From Desulfobulbaceae bacterium (GTDB lineage: Bacteria; Desulfobacterota; Desulfobulbia; Desulfobulbales; VMSU01), in assembly GCA_015231515.1 (NCBI GenBank), contig JADGBM010000024.1, forward strand, positions 1 through 33,452: DNA of 33,452 bases, given 5' to 3'. How positions within the stretch are numbered: the first letter of the stretch is position 1; each line of letters starts with the position of its first letter. The notes under the pieces are model-generated. The model saw nothing but the letters and a program-made list of their open reading frames with translations. It searched no databases and was not told the origin of the DNA. Positions 15,992-24,494 of this stretch are shown piece by piece. A program made the translations under genes and the position numbers.

Positions 15992-17140
15992 ATGGACTAT
16001 TTTTTAACAGAAGAACAGCAAATGATCGTTGAGGTCGCTCAACAAATTACCAATGAAAAAATAATACCTTGTCGAGCTGAACTTGATGAAAAAGAAGAGT
16101 TTCCCCGTGAAATTATAAAAGAGATTGCTAAGGCCGATCTATCAGGACTCTATATTGAAGAGCAATATGGCGGCTATGGCGGAGGTAGTTTTGATATTGT
16201 CTTAGCGCTTGAACAATTTGCCCGTGGCTGTGTCGGAATTGCTACTAGTTTTGCTGCTAATGCGCTTGGTGCATACCCGATAATCCTATCAGGAAGTGAT
16301 GAGCTGAAAGAGAAGTATCTGCCATTGTTGGCATCTGGTGAAATTATGGCGGCCTTTGCACTCACTGAAGCAAATGCTGGAAGTGATGCCTCCGGTATTC
16401 AGACCACTGCGGTACTTGACGGTGATGAATGGGTTCTTAATGGTACAAAACAGTGGATAACTAACGGTGGCGAGGCAAATTTATACACTGTGATTGCTAT
16501 AACCGATCGTAGTAAGGGCCCTCGTGGAGCGTCCATGTTTGTGGTTGAGGATACCGACCCTGGTTTTTCCTATGGGCCAAAGGAGAAAAAACTTGGTATC
16601 AGGGCCTCTTCCACCAGGGAATTGATCTTTAAAGATTGTCGAATTCCTAAAGATAGGATAATTGGTCGACAGGGAACAGGGTTTATTACTGTTATGAAGA
16701 CCTTGGATAAATCTCGACCAGGAATTGCTATATTGGGCGTCGGTCTTGCTCAGGCGGCCTTGGATGAGTCGGTAAAGTATGCTAAAGAACGTATTCAGTT
16801 TGGTAAGCCGATAATTTCATTTCAGGCAGTACAGCATTTATTGGCTGATATGGCAATTCAAACTGAAGCAGCCCGCGCCCTGGTGTATCAATCGGCAAAA
16901 CATATTGATGCGCACCCGAAGGATATGTCGAAGGCTTCATCAATGTGTAAAGTTTTTGCAACAGATGTAGCGATGAAGGTGACCATTGATGCTGTGCAAG
17001 TATTGGCAGGGTACGGGTATATGCGTGAATACCCGGTTGAAAAGATGATGCGGGATGCCAAGATACTGCAAATTTATGAAGGAACTAATCAGATTCAACG
17101 AAATGTTGTCGGTTTGGCTCTGAACAAGGAATATACTTAA
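15992..17140 (+). CDS. Acyl-CoA dehydrogenase (short/branched-chain type)
   Basis: 382 residues from ATG 15992, which follows GGGGATTTTA. An in-frame GTG at 15947 would add 15 non-conserved residues. Family signs: N-terminal FLTEEQQMIVEVAQQITNE, AFALTEANAGSDASGI (FAD contact), WITNGGEAN, KLGIRASSTRELIFKDCRIP, FGKPIISFQAVQHLLADM, and the catalytic base Glu363 in IYEGTNQIQRNVVG. It takes hydride to or from the acyl alpha/beta carbons and exchanges electrons with Etf, whose genes follow at once. Its place between fabH and fabG is striking: it could run in the saturating direction as an enoyl-thioester reductase with the bifurcating-type Etf, or oxidise acyl-CoA. Substrate length cannot be read from the sequence. 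Confidence 0.93.
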   Translation: MDYFLTEEQQMIVEVAQQITNEKIIPCRAELDEKEEFPREIIKEIAKADLSGLYIEEQYGGYGGGSFDIVLALEQFARGCVGIATSFAANALGAYPIILSGSDELKEKYLPLLASGEIMAAFALTEANAGSDASGIQTTAVLDGDEWVLNGTKQWITNGGEANLYTVIAITDRSKGPRGASMFVVEDTDPGFSYGPKEKKLGIRASSTRELIFKDCRIPKDRIIGRQGTGFITVMKTLDKSRPGIAILGVGLAQAALDESVKYAKERIQFGKPIISFQAVQHLLADMAIQTEAARALVYQSAKHIDAHPKDMSKASSMCKVFATDVAMKVTIDAVQVLAGYGYMREYPVEKMMRDAKILQIYEGTNQIQRNVVGLALNKEYT

Positions 17141-17154
17141 TACGGCGGAGCCGG

Positions 17155-17175
17155 AAAGTTAAAAGTTAAAAGTGG
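17155..17175. repeat. Short heptamer array AAAGTTA x3
   Basis: Three 7-bp units, AAAGTTA, AAAGTTA and AAAGTGG, lie in the gap between the dehydrogenase and etfB genes. The unit differs from the CCCTTAA/AAGGGTA family at 7001 and 27492 but keeps the same 7-bp period. Confidence 0.65.
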
Positions 17176-17227
17176 CAAGCGCTAACTGATGTCATCATTT
17201 ACATTCAAATTACTGTTAGGGCATTAA

Positions 17228-18007
17228 ATGAGAATTGTAGTTTGTATTAAACAGGTACCGGATGCCAAAAATGTACGTTTGGACCCAGTTACTAATACAT
17301 TGAGTAGAGAAGGGGTTAAAAGCATAATGAATCCCTTTGACCGTCATGCGCTTGAGGAGGGTGTTAAACTCAAGGAGCAATATGGCGGCACTGTAGCTGT
17401 TCTCAGTATGGGGCCTCCTCAGGCTGAGGAGATGCTTCGTGAAGCAATTTCCTGTGGTGCAGATGAAGGCTATCTTGTTTCGGACAGGGCTTTTGCTGGT
17501 TCGGACACCTGGGCCACCACCTATACCCTGGCGATGGCAATTGCCAAAATTGGCGGCTTTGATTTAGTTCTGTGCGGCAAACAGGCGATAGACGGCGATA
17601 CTGCCCAGGTCGGACCCGGACTTGCCCATAGACTGGACTATCCATACGCTTCATATGTCAAAAAGATTCATGAATGTAAGGAAAATATCATCTATCTTCA
17701 GCGAATGATGGATGATGGCTATGATGAAATTGCTATTCCTTTGCCTGCTCTTTTGACGGTGGTTAAGGAGATTAACACGCCGCGAATTCCTTCTTTAAAA
17801 GGTAAAATGAAGGCCAAGAAGGCCACAATAACTGTTCTGAATGCAACTGATATCGGTGCAGATCCAAGGTTTTTAGGTTTAAACGGATCACCAACTCAGG
17901 TTTCACGGGTTTTTGCACCTGAACCGAAAGGCAATCGAACTATTCTTCAAGGTACAGTTGAAGAGCAGGTTGGCCAATTGGTTGGAAAAATTGAGGCATT
18001 ACTCTAA
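17228..18007 (+). CDS. etfB: Electron-transfer flavoprotein beta subunit (anaerobic/bifurcating type)
   Basis: 259 residues. N-terminal MRIVVCIKQVPDAKNVRLDP and NPFDRHALEEGVKLKE are typical. The nucleotide loop reads CGKQAIDGDTAQVGP (116-130), the form seen in anaerobic, electron-bifurcating Etfs, where the second site holds FAD rather than AMP; mitochondrial-type proteins read NQTGQM here. Together with the ferredoxin-fused EtfA it should take electrons between the adjacent acyl-CoA dehydrogenase, NAD(H) and ferredoxin (inference from family). It begins 87 bp after the dehydrogenase stop and ends 9 bp before etfA. Confidence 0.94.
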   Translation: MRIVVCIKQVPDAKNVRLDPVTNTLSREGVKSIMNPFDRHALEEGVKLKEQYGGTVAVLSMGPPQAEEMLREAISCGADEGYLVSDRAFAGSDTWATTYTLAMAIAKIGGFDLVLCGKQAIDGDTAQVGPGLAHRLDYPYASYVKKIHECKENIIYLQRMMDDGYDEIAIPLPALLTVVKEINTPRIPSLKGKMKAKKATITVLNATDIGADPRFLGLNGSPTQVSRVFAPEPKGNRTILQGTVEEQVGQLVGKIEALL

Positions 18008-18016
18008 GAGAAATCG

Positions 18017-19210
18017 ATGCTTAAAATTGATAAAGAACTATGTATAGGTTGCGGTGTCTGCGTTGATAGTTGCGCATTTGGTGCCATAGAGATGGTTGAT
18101 GCTAGCGCTGTCGTTAATGAAAAATGTACTCTTTGTGGTACATGTGTAGATAATTGCGCTGTAGAGGCACTCTGCATAGAAAAAACTTCAGATAACAGAC
18201 AGGCTAATATTGACGAGTATTCTGGGGTATGGGTTTATGCCGAATATCGAAATGGCTCGGTGGCTCCCGTCTCTTTTGAGCTCCTTGGTGTTGGACGCCA
18301 GATAGCTGGCCAAAAAGAGGTGTCATTGTCTGCAGTTCTATTTGGGCATAATTTAGAGAGTGCAGCTCAGGAGCTTATTGCCTTCGGCGCCGATACTGTA
18401 TATGTGGCTGATTCCCCGAACCTTGAACATTTTACCGATGAGTCGTATGCTAACCTGTTGGAAGATTTGATAGGTCAGTATAAACCCGAAATAGTTCTTG
18501 CCGGTGCAACCGCAATTGGACGATCATTTATACCAAAAGTTGCAACAGCTGTTGGCGCTGGGCTTACTGCAGACTGTACCGATTTGTCCATACGTGTTGA
18601 AGACGGAACTCTCTTGCAGACCAGGCCTGCCTTTGGTGGTAATATTATGGCAACTATCGTCTGCCCGGACACAAGGCCGCAGATGGCGACAGTCAGGCCG
18701 ATGGTTATGACTGCCTGTGAGCCCGACAGCAGCAGGCAGGGAAAAATTATAACCGTTGAGCCGGGTGCTATGCGTCTGGCTGATCGAGTGAAAGTTCTGG
18801 AGACTGTTATTGCAGTTGAGGATGCAGTCAAACTTAATGAAGCTGATATCGTCGTTGCCGGTGGGCGCGGGATGGAGAACGAGAAAGGTTTTGCCTTGGT
18901 TCGCGAATTAGCCTCAACTCTTGGTGGCGCTGTTGCTGCGTCGCGTGCGGCTGTTGATTCAGGTTGGATTGGCTATCCGCACCAGGTTGGACAAACCGGT
19001 AAAACTGTGGCACCGAAACTTTATATCTGCTGTGGTATCTCCGGTGCAATTCAGCATATGGTCGGCATGCAGTCTGCCGATACTATTGTTGCAATCAATA
19101 AAGACCCCGATGCACCGATTTTTGATATTGCAACCTATGGAATAGTCGGTGATCTTTTCGAAGTTCTGCCCAAATTAATTGATGCCTTTAAAGAACGAAA
19201 AGGGTTGTAA
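18017..19210 (+). CDS. etfA: Electron-transfer flavoprotein alpha subunit with N-terminal 2x[4Fe-4S] ferredoxin domain
   Basis: 397 residues, about 70 longer than classical EtfA because of an N-terminal ferredoxin module. C9-x2-C-x2-C-x3-C19 (CIGCGVCVDSC) and C37-x2-C-x2-C-x3-C47 (CTLCGTCVDNC) can hold two [4Fe-4S] clusters. Then comes the EtfA alpha/beta domain, and from about residue 270 the FAD-binding domain (VVAGGRGMENEKGF, SRAAVDSGWIGYPHQVGQTGKTVAP, ISGAIQHMVGMQSADTIVAIN, DPDAPIFDIATYGIVGD). The same fusion occurs in CarE of the caffeyl-CoA reductase complex of Acetobacterium, which couples enoyl-CoA reduction to ferredoxin reduction. The gene ends 6 bp before fabG. Confidence 0.96.
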   Translation: MLKIDKELCIGCGVCVDSCAFGAIEMVDASAVVNEKCTLCGTCVDNCAVEALCIEKTSDNRQANIDEYSGVWVYAEYRNGSVAPVSFELLGVGRQIAGQKEVSLSAVLFGHNLESAAQELIAFGADTVYVADSPNLEHFTDESYANLLEDLIGQYKPEIVLAGATAIGRSFIPKVATAVGAGLTADCTDLSIRVEDGTLLQTRPAFGGNIMATIVCPDTRPQMATVRPMVMTACEPDSSRQGKIITVEPGAMRLADRVKVLETVIAVEDAVKLNEADIVVAGGRGMENEKGFALVRELASTLGGAVAASRAAVDSGWIGYPHQVGQTGKTVAPKLYICCGISGAIQHMVGMQSADTIVAINKDPDAPIFDIATYGIVGDLFEVLPKLIDAFKERKGL

Positions 19211-19216
19211 ACGTTT

Positions 19217-19960
19217 ATGACAATTGCAGGTAAAATCGCTTTGGTTACAGGTGGAGGTCGTGGGATAGGACAGGCAGTAAGTCTTAGACTTGCCAGATTG
19301 GGGGCTAAGGTGTTAATTAATTATGTGAGTCGCCCTGATGCGGCGCTTGCAACCGTTAAGCAGATTACTGAAAATGGCGGTCAAGCTGGTGCTGTTCAGT
19401 TTGATGTTGCTGATTTTGACGCAGTCCAGTCGGCCATTAAAAATTGTATTAAGCAGGAAGGCTCTATTGACATACTCGTTAATAATGCCGGGATTACCCG
19501 TGACGGTTTGCTTGCAATGATGAAGGAAGATGCTTGGGATGCTGTTCTTGATACAAACCTTAAAGGTTCATTTAACTGTATCAAGGCGGTTTCCAGGCCA
19601 ATGATGAAATCACGCTGGGGCCGAATAATTAATATAGCCTCAGTTATTGGTTTTGCTGGTAATGCCGGACAGGTTAACTATGCTTCAGCAAAAGCAGGTC
19701 TGGTCGGGTTGACCAAATCTGTGGCTCGGGAGTTATCCTCTCGCGGTATTACTGTAAATGGCGTAGCCCCAGGTTATATAGAAACTGAAATGACTGATGG
19801 ACTTTCAGAAGAAGTAACCAATAAAATATTGAGTGAAATTCCACTCTCAAGATTAGGTCAAGCTGATGATGTGGCTGCCGCAGTTGCATTTCTTGCTTCG
19901 GAGGATGCCTCATACATAACCGGACAATTCATTCACGTAAATGGCGGAATGTATATGTGA
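19217..19960 (+). CDS. fabG: 3-oxoacyl-ACP reductase
   Basis: 247-residue short-chain dehydrogenase that reduces beta-ketoacyl-ACP with NADPH. The cofactor loop is TGGGRGIG (11-18), then NNAGITRDGLL (89-99). The catalytic Ser142, Tyr155 and Lys159 lie in NIASVIGFAGNAGQVNYASAK. APGYIETEMT and the C-terminal YITGQFIHVNGGMYM are FabG-like rather than from another SDR. It is tied to etfA by a 6-bp gap, which places the Etf module firmly inside the fatty-acid operon. Confidence 0.96.
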   Translation: MTIAGKIALVTGGGRGIGQAVSLRLARLGAKVLINYVSRPDAALATVKQITENGGQAGAVQFDVADFDAVQSAIKNCIKQEGSIDILVNNAGITRDGLLAMMKEDAWDAVLDTNLKGSFNCIKAVSRPMMKSRWGRIINIASVIGFAGNAGQVNYASAKAGLVGLTKSVARELSSRGITVNGVAPGYIETEMTDGLSEEVTNKILSEIPLSRLGQADDVAAAVAFLASEDASYITGQFIHVNGGMYM

Positions 19961-19981
19961 ATTTGTGAAAGATTTAAGTGC

Positions 19982-20001
19982 TGAAGCGTGAGCGTTTCAC
20001 G
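19982..20001 (+). other. Small inverted repeats in the acpP leader
   Basis: Two mutually exclusive stems are possible. One is TGAAGCG (19982-19988) with CGTTTCA (19993-19999), which includes one G-T pair. The other is CGTGA (19987-19991) with TCACG (19997-20001). No T-run follows, so this is not an intrinsic terminator. It lies 69 bp before the acpP start and might serve mRNA processing or a binding site. Confidence 0.3.
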
Positions 20002-20069
20002 TAGATAAACATTTTAGAATAATGAATAATTTTGTGTAGCAAAAAAAATAGATAAAAAGGAGAAAAAAC

Positions 20070-20297
20070 ATGTCTGTAGAAGATAAACTTATAGAAATCA
20101 TTGCTGAGCAGCTGAGTGTAGATAAAGCAAAGGTCGTTCCTGGAGCCTCTTTTGTCGATGATCTTGGTGCTGATTCACTTGATTTGGTTGAGCTTATTAT
20201 GGCGATGGAAGAAGCTTTTGATATTGAAATAGCTGATGAAGTAGCAGAAAAGATCACTACTGTAAAAAGTGCAATTGAGCATATTCAGTCTGTCTAA
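20070..20297 (+). CDS. acpP: Acyl carrier protein
   Basis: 75-residue acidic protein that carries the growing acyl chain on a phosphopantetheine arm attached to Ser36 in [13 protein letters not shown]. Helices II and III ([28 protein letters not shown]) are canonical. A near-ideal AAGGAG is placed eight bases before ATG, which fits high expression. It lies between fabG and fabF, as in E. coli. Confidence 0.98.
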   Translation: MSVEDKLIEIIAEQLSVDKAKVVPGASFVDDLGADSLDLVELIMAMEEAFDIEIADEVAEKITTVKSAIEHIQSV

Positions 20298-20310
20298 TAG
20301 GAGCTGAGTT

Positions 20311-21552
20311 GTGGCTAGAAGAGTCGTTGTTACAGGTCTTGGCCTTGTTACTCCGTTAGGTACAGGTGTAAAGAAAACCTGGGATAATTTATGTGCAGGC
20401 AAGAGTGGCATAGATAAAATCACCCGATTTGATACAACTGACTATGCAGTTAAAATTGCTGCCGAGGTCAAGGATTTTCAGGTAGAAGATTTTATCGACA
20501 GTAAGACAGCTAAACATCTTGAGCTCTTTGTCCAGTATGCTGTTGCTGCTTCAAAAATGGCCTTGGATGACTCTGGCTTTTTGATTACTGATGAAAATGC
20601 CCACCGAGTTGGCTCTATATTTGGTTGCGGTTTAGGTGGTCTGCCCACCATTGAACACTATCATCAGGTAATGCTTGAAAGGGGACCTAAAAGAATTACT
20701 CCTTTTTTTATCCCAATGGTTATTCCTAACATGGGTGCAGGTCAAGTATCGATTATTTTGAAAACAAAAGGTCCGAACCTGTCGCTTTCAACTGCCTGTG
20801 CCGCTGGTACACATGCTGTTGGCGAAGCCTATCGGTCAATACTGTTGGGTGATTGTGATGTTGCCTTTACTGGTGGCAGTGAGTCAGTGATCTGCCCCAT
20901 GGCTGTCGGTGGTTTTAATTCGATGAAGGCTCTGTCCAAGGAGAATGATTCCCCGCACACTGCATCCCGACCTTTTGATAGAGATAGAAGCGGTTTCATT
21001 ATCGGTGAAGGCGGGGGGGCGCTTCTGCTTGAATCTTTGGAACACGCACAGGCTCGAAATGCTAAGATTTATGCTGAGGTTGTCGGCTATGGAATGTCCG
21101 GAGATGGATATCATATGGCTGCACCGCCCGATGATGGTGAGGGAGCTGCTCGGTGTATGCAGATGGCTTTGAACAGTGCGGGGATGACTCCTGAGGATAT
21201 TGATTATGTTAATGCCCATGGGACTTCAACTCCTTTAAACGATCTCTGTGAGACTCGTGCTATTAAAACTGTCTTTGGCGATCACGCCTTGAAACTTGCT
21301 ATTAGCTCCACAAAATCTATGACGGGCCACCTGCTTGGTGGCGCTGGTGGTATTGAGTCTGTTTTTACAGCACTCTCTATTTCTGAACAGATAGCGCCTC
21401 CAACCATGAACTTGGAAAATCCTAGTGATGAATGTGATCTTGATTATGTGCCCAATTCGGCCCGTAAAATGAACATTCGGGCCGCGATGTCAAACTCATT
21501 TGGTTTCGGTGGTACGAATGCCGTTTTAATTATGAAACGTTACGAGAATTAA
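20311..21552 (+). CDS. fabF: Beta-ketoacyl-ACP synthase II
   Basis: 413-residue elongating condensing enzyme. The nucleophile is Cys163 in STACAAGTHA, with the two catalytic histidines H303 (NAHGTSTPLND) and H340 (SMTGHLLGGAGG), plus the C-terminal SNSFGFGGTNAVL. The two-His (not His/Asn) triad distinguishes FabF/B from FabH. The start is GTG 20311, preceded by AGGAGCTGAGTT and 13 bp after acpP. rpiB follows after only 2 bp, so transcription continues into the next block. Confidence 0.97.
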   Translation: MARRVVVTGLGLVTPLGTGVKKTWDNLCAGKSGIDKITRFDTTDYAVKIAAEVKDFQVEDFIDSKTAKHLELFVQYAVAASKMALDDSGFLITDENAHRVGSIFGCGLGGLPTIEHYHQVMLERGPKRITPFFIPMVIPNMGAGQVSIILKTKGPNLSLSTACAAGTHAVGEAYRSILLGDCDVAFTGGSESVICPMAVGGFNSMKALSKENDSPHTASRPFDRDRSGFIIGEGGGALLLESLEHAQARNAKIYAEVVGYGMSGDGYHMAAPPDDGEGAARCMQMALNSAGMTPEDIDYVNAHGTSTPLNDLCETRAIKTVFGDHALKLAISSTKSMTGHLLGGAGGIESVFTALSISEQIAPPTMNLENPSDECDLDYVPNSARKMNIRAAMSNSFGFGGTNAVLIMKRYEN

Positions 21553-21554
21553 AA

Positions 21555-21998
21555 GTGAAAATTGCTATTGGCTGTGATCATGGCGGTTATGTTCTGAAAG
21601 AATCCATCGTTGATCTCCTTGTTCTGGAACAGTGTGAAGTCGTTGATGTAGGTTGCAATTCGACTGCATCTGTTGACTATCCCGACTTTGCAAATGCAGT
21701 TTGTCAAGCGGTGCTCAAGGGTGATGCGGATCGAGGTGTACTTATTTGTGGCACCGGGATTGGGATGTCAATTGCAGCTAATCGATTTAATGGTATTCGC
21801 GCCACTTTGTGCCATGAACAGTTTACAGCCCAAATGAGTCGAGAACATAATAACTCTAATGTGCTATGTCTTGGTGCCAGAGTCGTCGGACCGGGACTGG
21901 CACTTGAAATTGTTAGAACGTGGTTACACACCCAATTTGGCGGTGATCGTCACCAGCGACGTCTGGATAAGTTCGCTGCCGGTTGTCAGATCTCGTAA
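21555..21998 (+). CDS. rpiB: Ribose-5-phosphate isomerase B
   Basis: Interconverts ribose 5-phosphate and ribulose 5-phosphate in the pentose phosphate pathway; ribulose 5-phosphate is also the substrate of RibBA further downstream. 147 residues, with IGCDHGGY at the N terminus, catalytic Cys65 in GVLICGTGIGMSIAANR, and the phosphate/His region GIRATLCHEQFTAQMSREHNNSN. The C terminus GGDRHQRRLDKF is typical. GTG start 2 bp after fabF. Confidence 0.96.
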   Translation: MKIAIGCDHGGYVLKESIVDLLVLEQCEVVDVGCNSTASVDYPDFANAVCQAVLKGDADRGVLICGTGIGMSIAANRFNGIRATLCHEQFTAQMSREHNNSNVLCLGARVVGPGLALEIVRTWLHTQFGGDRHQRRLDKFAAGCQIS

Positions 21999-22048
21999 TC
22001 CAGTAATTAAAATTTGTAATCATTAAAATCTAATAAAAGGCGTTTATT

Positions 22049-23299
22049 GTGTCTTGTTTAAGTAAAGAAGATCCAGAAGTTTTCCGTTCAATTGAGCACG
22101 AACTTGGTCGACAGGCCAATCAACTAGAGCTTATTGCCTCTGAAAATATTGTCAGTCAGGCTGTGCTAGAGGCTCAGGGTTCTATATTTACCAATAAATA
22201 TGCCGAAGGGTATCCAGGTAAACGCTACTATGGTGGTTGCGAATATGCTGATCAGATAGAGACCCTTGCCCGTGAGCGAGCACTGAAGATATTTAAGGCT
22301 GAATACGCAAATGTTCAGCCCCATTCAGGCAGTCAGGCTAATATGGCTGTTTATTTTTCTGTGTTATCTCCCGGTGATAAAGTTTTGGGGATGGATCTTG
22401 CCCATGGTGGACATTTAACCCATGGTAGTGGGGTGAACTTCTCAGGACAGCTCTTTAATTTTGTTTCTTATGGTGTCAGCAAGGAAACTGAGCAAATTGA
22501 TATGGCTGAAGTTGAACGTATTGCTGTTCAAGAAAAGCCGAAAATGATTGTTGCTGGTGCTAGTGCATACCCTCGCATTATCGATTGGCAGGGTTTTCGT
22601 ACAATTGCCGATACGGTCGGCGCGCTCTTTATGGTCGATATGGCTCATATTGCCGGCCTTGTTGCGGCAGACCAACATCCTTCACCGGTTCCATATGCTG
22701 ATTTTGTTACTACAACTACTCACAAAACCTTGCGTGGTCCTCGTGGTGGTTTGATCCTGGCTAAAGATGAGTATGGGCAGAAATTAAACAGTAAAATATT
22801 CCCTGGTATTCAGGGTGGACCTCTGGTTCATGTTATTGCCGCTAAAGCCGTTAGCTTTAAAGAGGCTATGACTGCTGAGTATCGCCAGTATCAGGAACAG
22901 GTTGTGAAAAATGCCCGAACTTTGGCCGAAAGCCTGACTGGCTTCGGTTTTCGGCTTGTCTCCGGGGGTACTGACAATCATCTTATGCTCGTTGATTTGT
23001 CACCGAAGAAGATCACTGGAAAGGATGCGGAGGAGGCCCTTGAAAGTGCTGGCTTAACGGTCAATAAAAACGCCATTCCTTTTGATACCCAAAGTCGATT
23101 TGTTACTGGTGGTATTCGAATCGGAACTGCGGCCGTGACAACTCGTGGTTTAAAAGAACCTGAAATGAGAAAAATTGGCGATTGGATTAATCGTGCGATT
23201 GAGAACACGACTAAGGCAGAAGTGTTGTCTCAACTTAGAGATGAGGTTCGTGCACTGTGTGACCACTATCCACTCTATCCCCACTTGCGAAAACAGTAG
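22049..23299 (+). CDS. glyA: Serine hydroxymethyltransferase
   Basis: PLP enzyme converting serine and tetrahydrofolate to glycine and methylene-THF, the one-carbon donor for thymidylate and purines. 416 residues. The Schiff-base lysine is Lys226 in [44 protein letters not shown] and [10 protein letters not shown] are all canonical. The start is GTG 22049 with AAAGG eight bases upstream. The rpiB-glyA order is common in many bacteria; a dCMP deaminase follows after 63 bp. Confidence 0.97.
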   Translation: MSCLSKEDPEVFRSIEHELGRQANQLELIASENIVSQAVLEAQGSIFTNKYAEGYPGKRYYGGCEYADQIETLARERALKIFKAEYANVQPHSGSQANMAVYFSVLSPGDKVLGMDLAHGGHLTHGSGVNFSGQLFNFVSYGVSKETEQIDMAEVERIAVQEKPKMIVAGASAYPRIIDWQGFRTIADTVGALFMVDMAHIAGLVAADQHPSPVPYADFVTTTTHKTLRGPRGGLILAKDEYGQKLNSKIFPGIQGGPLVHVIAAKAVSFKEAMTAEYRQYQEQVVKNARTLAESLTGFGFRLVSGGTDNHLMLVDLSPKKITGKDAEEALESAGLTVNKNAIPFDTQSRFVTGGIRIGTAAVTTRGLKEPEMRKIGDWINRAIENTTKAEVLSQLRDEVRALCDHYPLYPHLRKQ

Positions 23300-23362
23300 T
23301 CTTTTTTAGAATGTGACCCCAACATTTCTTAGTACACCTCTATACTGAGTTCTCGATTTACT

Positions 23363-23821
23363 ATGTCATCAAAACTTGTTCATATACGACCATCGTGGGA
23401 TGACTATTTTATGGGGATTACCGAGCTTGTTGCTCAACGTTCGACCTGTACTCGTCGGAAAGTAGGGGCTATTTTAGTTCGTGATAAACGTATTGTTGCT
23501 ACAGGGTACAACGGAGCACCATCAAAAATTCGGCATTGCCTGGATGTTGGATGTCTTCGTGAACAGAAAGGTATTCCTTCCGGCGAACGGCATGAACTCT
23601 GCCGAGGTCTTCATGCCGAACAAAATGCAATAATTCAGGCTGCCCTTCATGGTTTCAGTGTTGAAGGTGCAACGCTCTATTGCACAAACCTGCCGTGTTC
23701 AATCTGCACCAAGATGTTGATAAATATTCAACTTGAAAAAGTTTACTACAAAGAAGGCTATCCAGATGAATTGACCTCTCTAATGATGTCTGAGGCAGGA
23801 ATCCCACTCAATCAAATCTAG
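23363..23821 (+). CDS. Deoxycytidylate (dCMP) deaminase family protein
   Basis: Zinc deaminase of 152 residues, expected to convert dCMP to dUMP for dTTP synthesis. The Zn ligands are His84 with catalytic Glu86 in LHAEQNAI, and Cys112 and Cys115 in PCSIC. N-terminal [26 protein letters not shown] and the internal TGYNGAPS are typical of the dCMP deaminase/ComEB group rather than cytidine deaminase. Its position between glyA (methylene-THF for thymidylate synthase) and nrdR (dNTP control) makes nucleotide metabolism the natural role. Confidence 0.92.
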   Translation: MSSKLVHIRPSWDDYFMGITELVAQRSTCTRRKVGAILVRDKRIVATGYNGAPSKIRHCLDVGCLREQKGIPSGERHELCRGLHAEQNAIIQAALHGFSVEGATLYCTNLPCSICTKMLINIQLEKVYYKEGYPDELTSLMMSEAGIPLNQI

Positions 23822-23960
23822 CTTTTTTTCCTTCCCCTTGTCGTTCAGCTGTTCATCTTCTATCCAGCCTCAGTAATAAATGTTTTATTTCTTATCTGAT
23901 TTTGACTTACAGTGTTGAACTTTTCTTTTGCCTTTAAGTCTAAGCTTATTATAGTAGCAC

Positions 23961-23975
23961 GATGCAAAATGCATC
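23961..23975. promoter_or_regulatory. Interrupted palindrome upstream of nrdR
   Basis: GATGCA-AAA-TGCATC forms a perfect 6-bp inverted repeat with a 3-bp centre, 54 bp before the nrdR ATG, in a 208-bp AT-rich gap. It has operator-like geometry but does not match the NrdR box as I know it. I could not place a convincing -35/-10 pair around it. Confidence 0.4.
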
Positions 23976-24029
23976 TGATCTATACAAAGTAATCTTATAT
24001 TCTGTACTGTCTATAAATAGGGTGAACTT

Positions 24030-24494
24030 ATGAAATGTCCATATTGCGGCCTTCTTGATAATCGAGTTGTTGATTCTCGTTTAAACAAAGATAATACAAT
24101 TACGCGTCGACGACGCTTGTGCGAATCCTGTGAAAGGCGTTTTACGACCTATGAGCGACTTGAAGTCACTATGCCCATGTTGATAAAGAAGGATGGCCGT
24201 CGTGAGCCTTGGGAACGGCATAAAGTTGTTGAAGGGCTTAAGAAAGCTTGTGAAAAACGGCCTGTATCTATGGCTCAGATTGAAGAGTTTGCCGATGCCC
24301 TTGAAAGAAATCTACAGGATATGGGTGAACGTGAAATTCCTATTACTTTGGTTGGCGAAAAAGTAATGGATGGCTTACGTGAAATCGACGATGTTGCCTA
24401 TGTTCGTTTCGCGTCTGTATATCGACAATTTAAAGATCTTAGTGAGTTTATGGATGAACTCAAAAATATGCTTGGGGCTAATGGAAAATCATAA
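24030..24494 (+). CDS. nrdR: Transcriptional repressor NrdR
   Basis: 154 residues. An N-terminal zinc ribbon has C3-x2-C6 (MKCPYCG) and C31-x2-C34 ([13 protein letters not shown]), followed by an ATP-cone domain (about 49-139; [21 protein letters not shown]). NrdR senses dATP/ATP and represses ribonucleotide reductase genes. The stop lies inside the first codons of ribD (14-bp overlap), giving translational coupling; nrdR next to rib genes is frequent in bacteria. The 208-bp gap upstream suggests its own promoter. Confidence 0.97.
   Translation: MKCPYCGLLDNRVVDSRLNKDNTITRRRRLCESCERRFTTYERLEVTMPMLIKKDGRREPWERHKVVEGLKKACEKRPVSMAQIEEFADALERNLQDMGEREIPITLVGEKVMDGLREIDDVAYVRFASVYRQFKDLSEFMDELKNMLGANGKS

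Noticed and set aside
23822-24029. Possible FMN riboswitch or NrdR boxes upstream of the nrdR-rib block
   Set aside because: I could not find the conserved RFN element segments or a convincing pair of NrdR boxes; only a different palindrome is present.
24370-24480. Longer N terminus for RibD starting inside nrdR
   Set aside because: The extra 37 residues are not RibD-like and are an out-of-frame reading of nrdR; ATG 24481 gives the normal length and a tidy 14-bp overlap.
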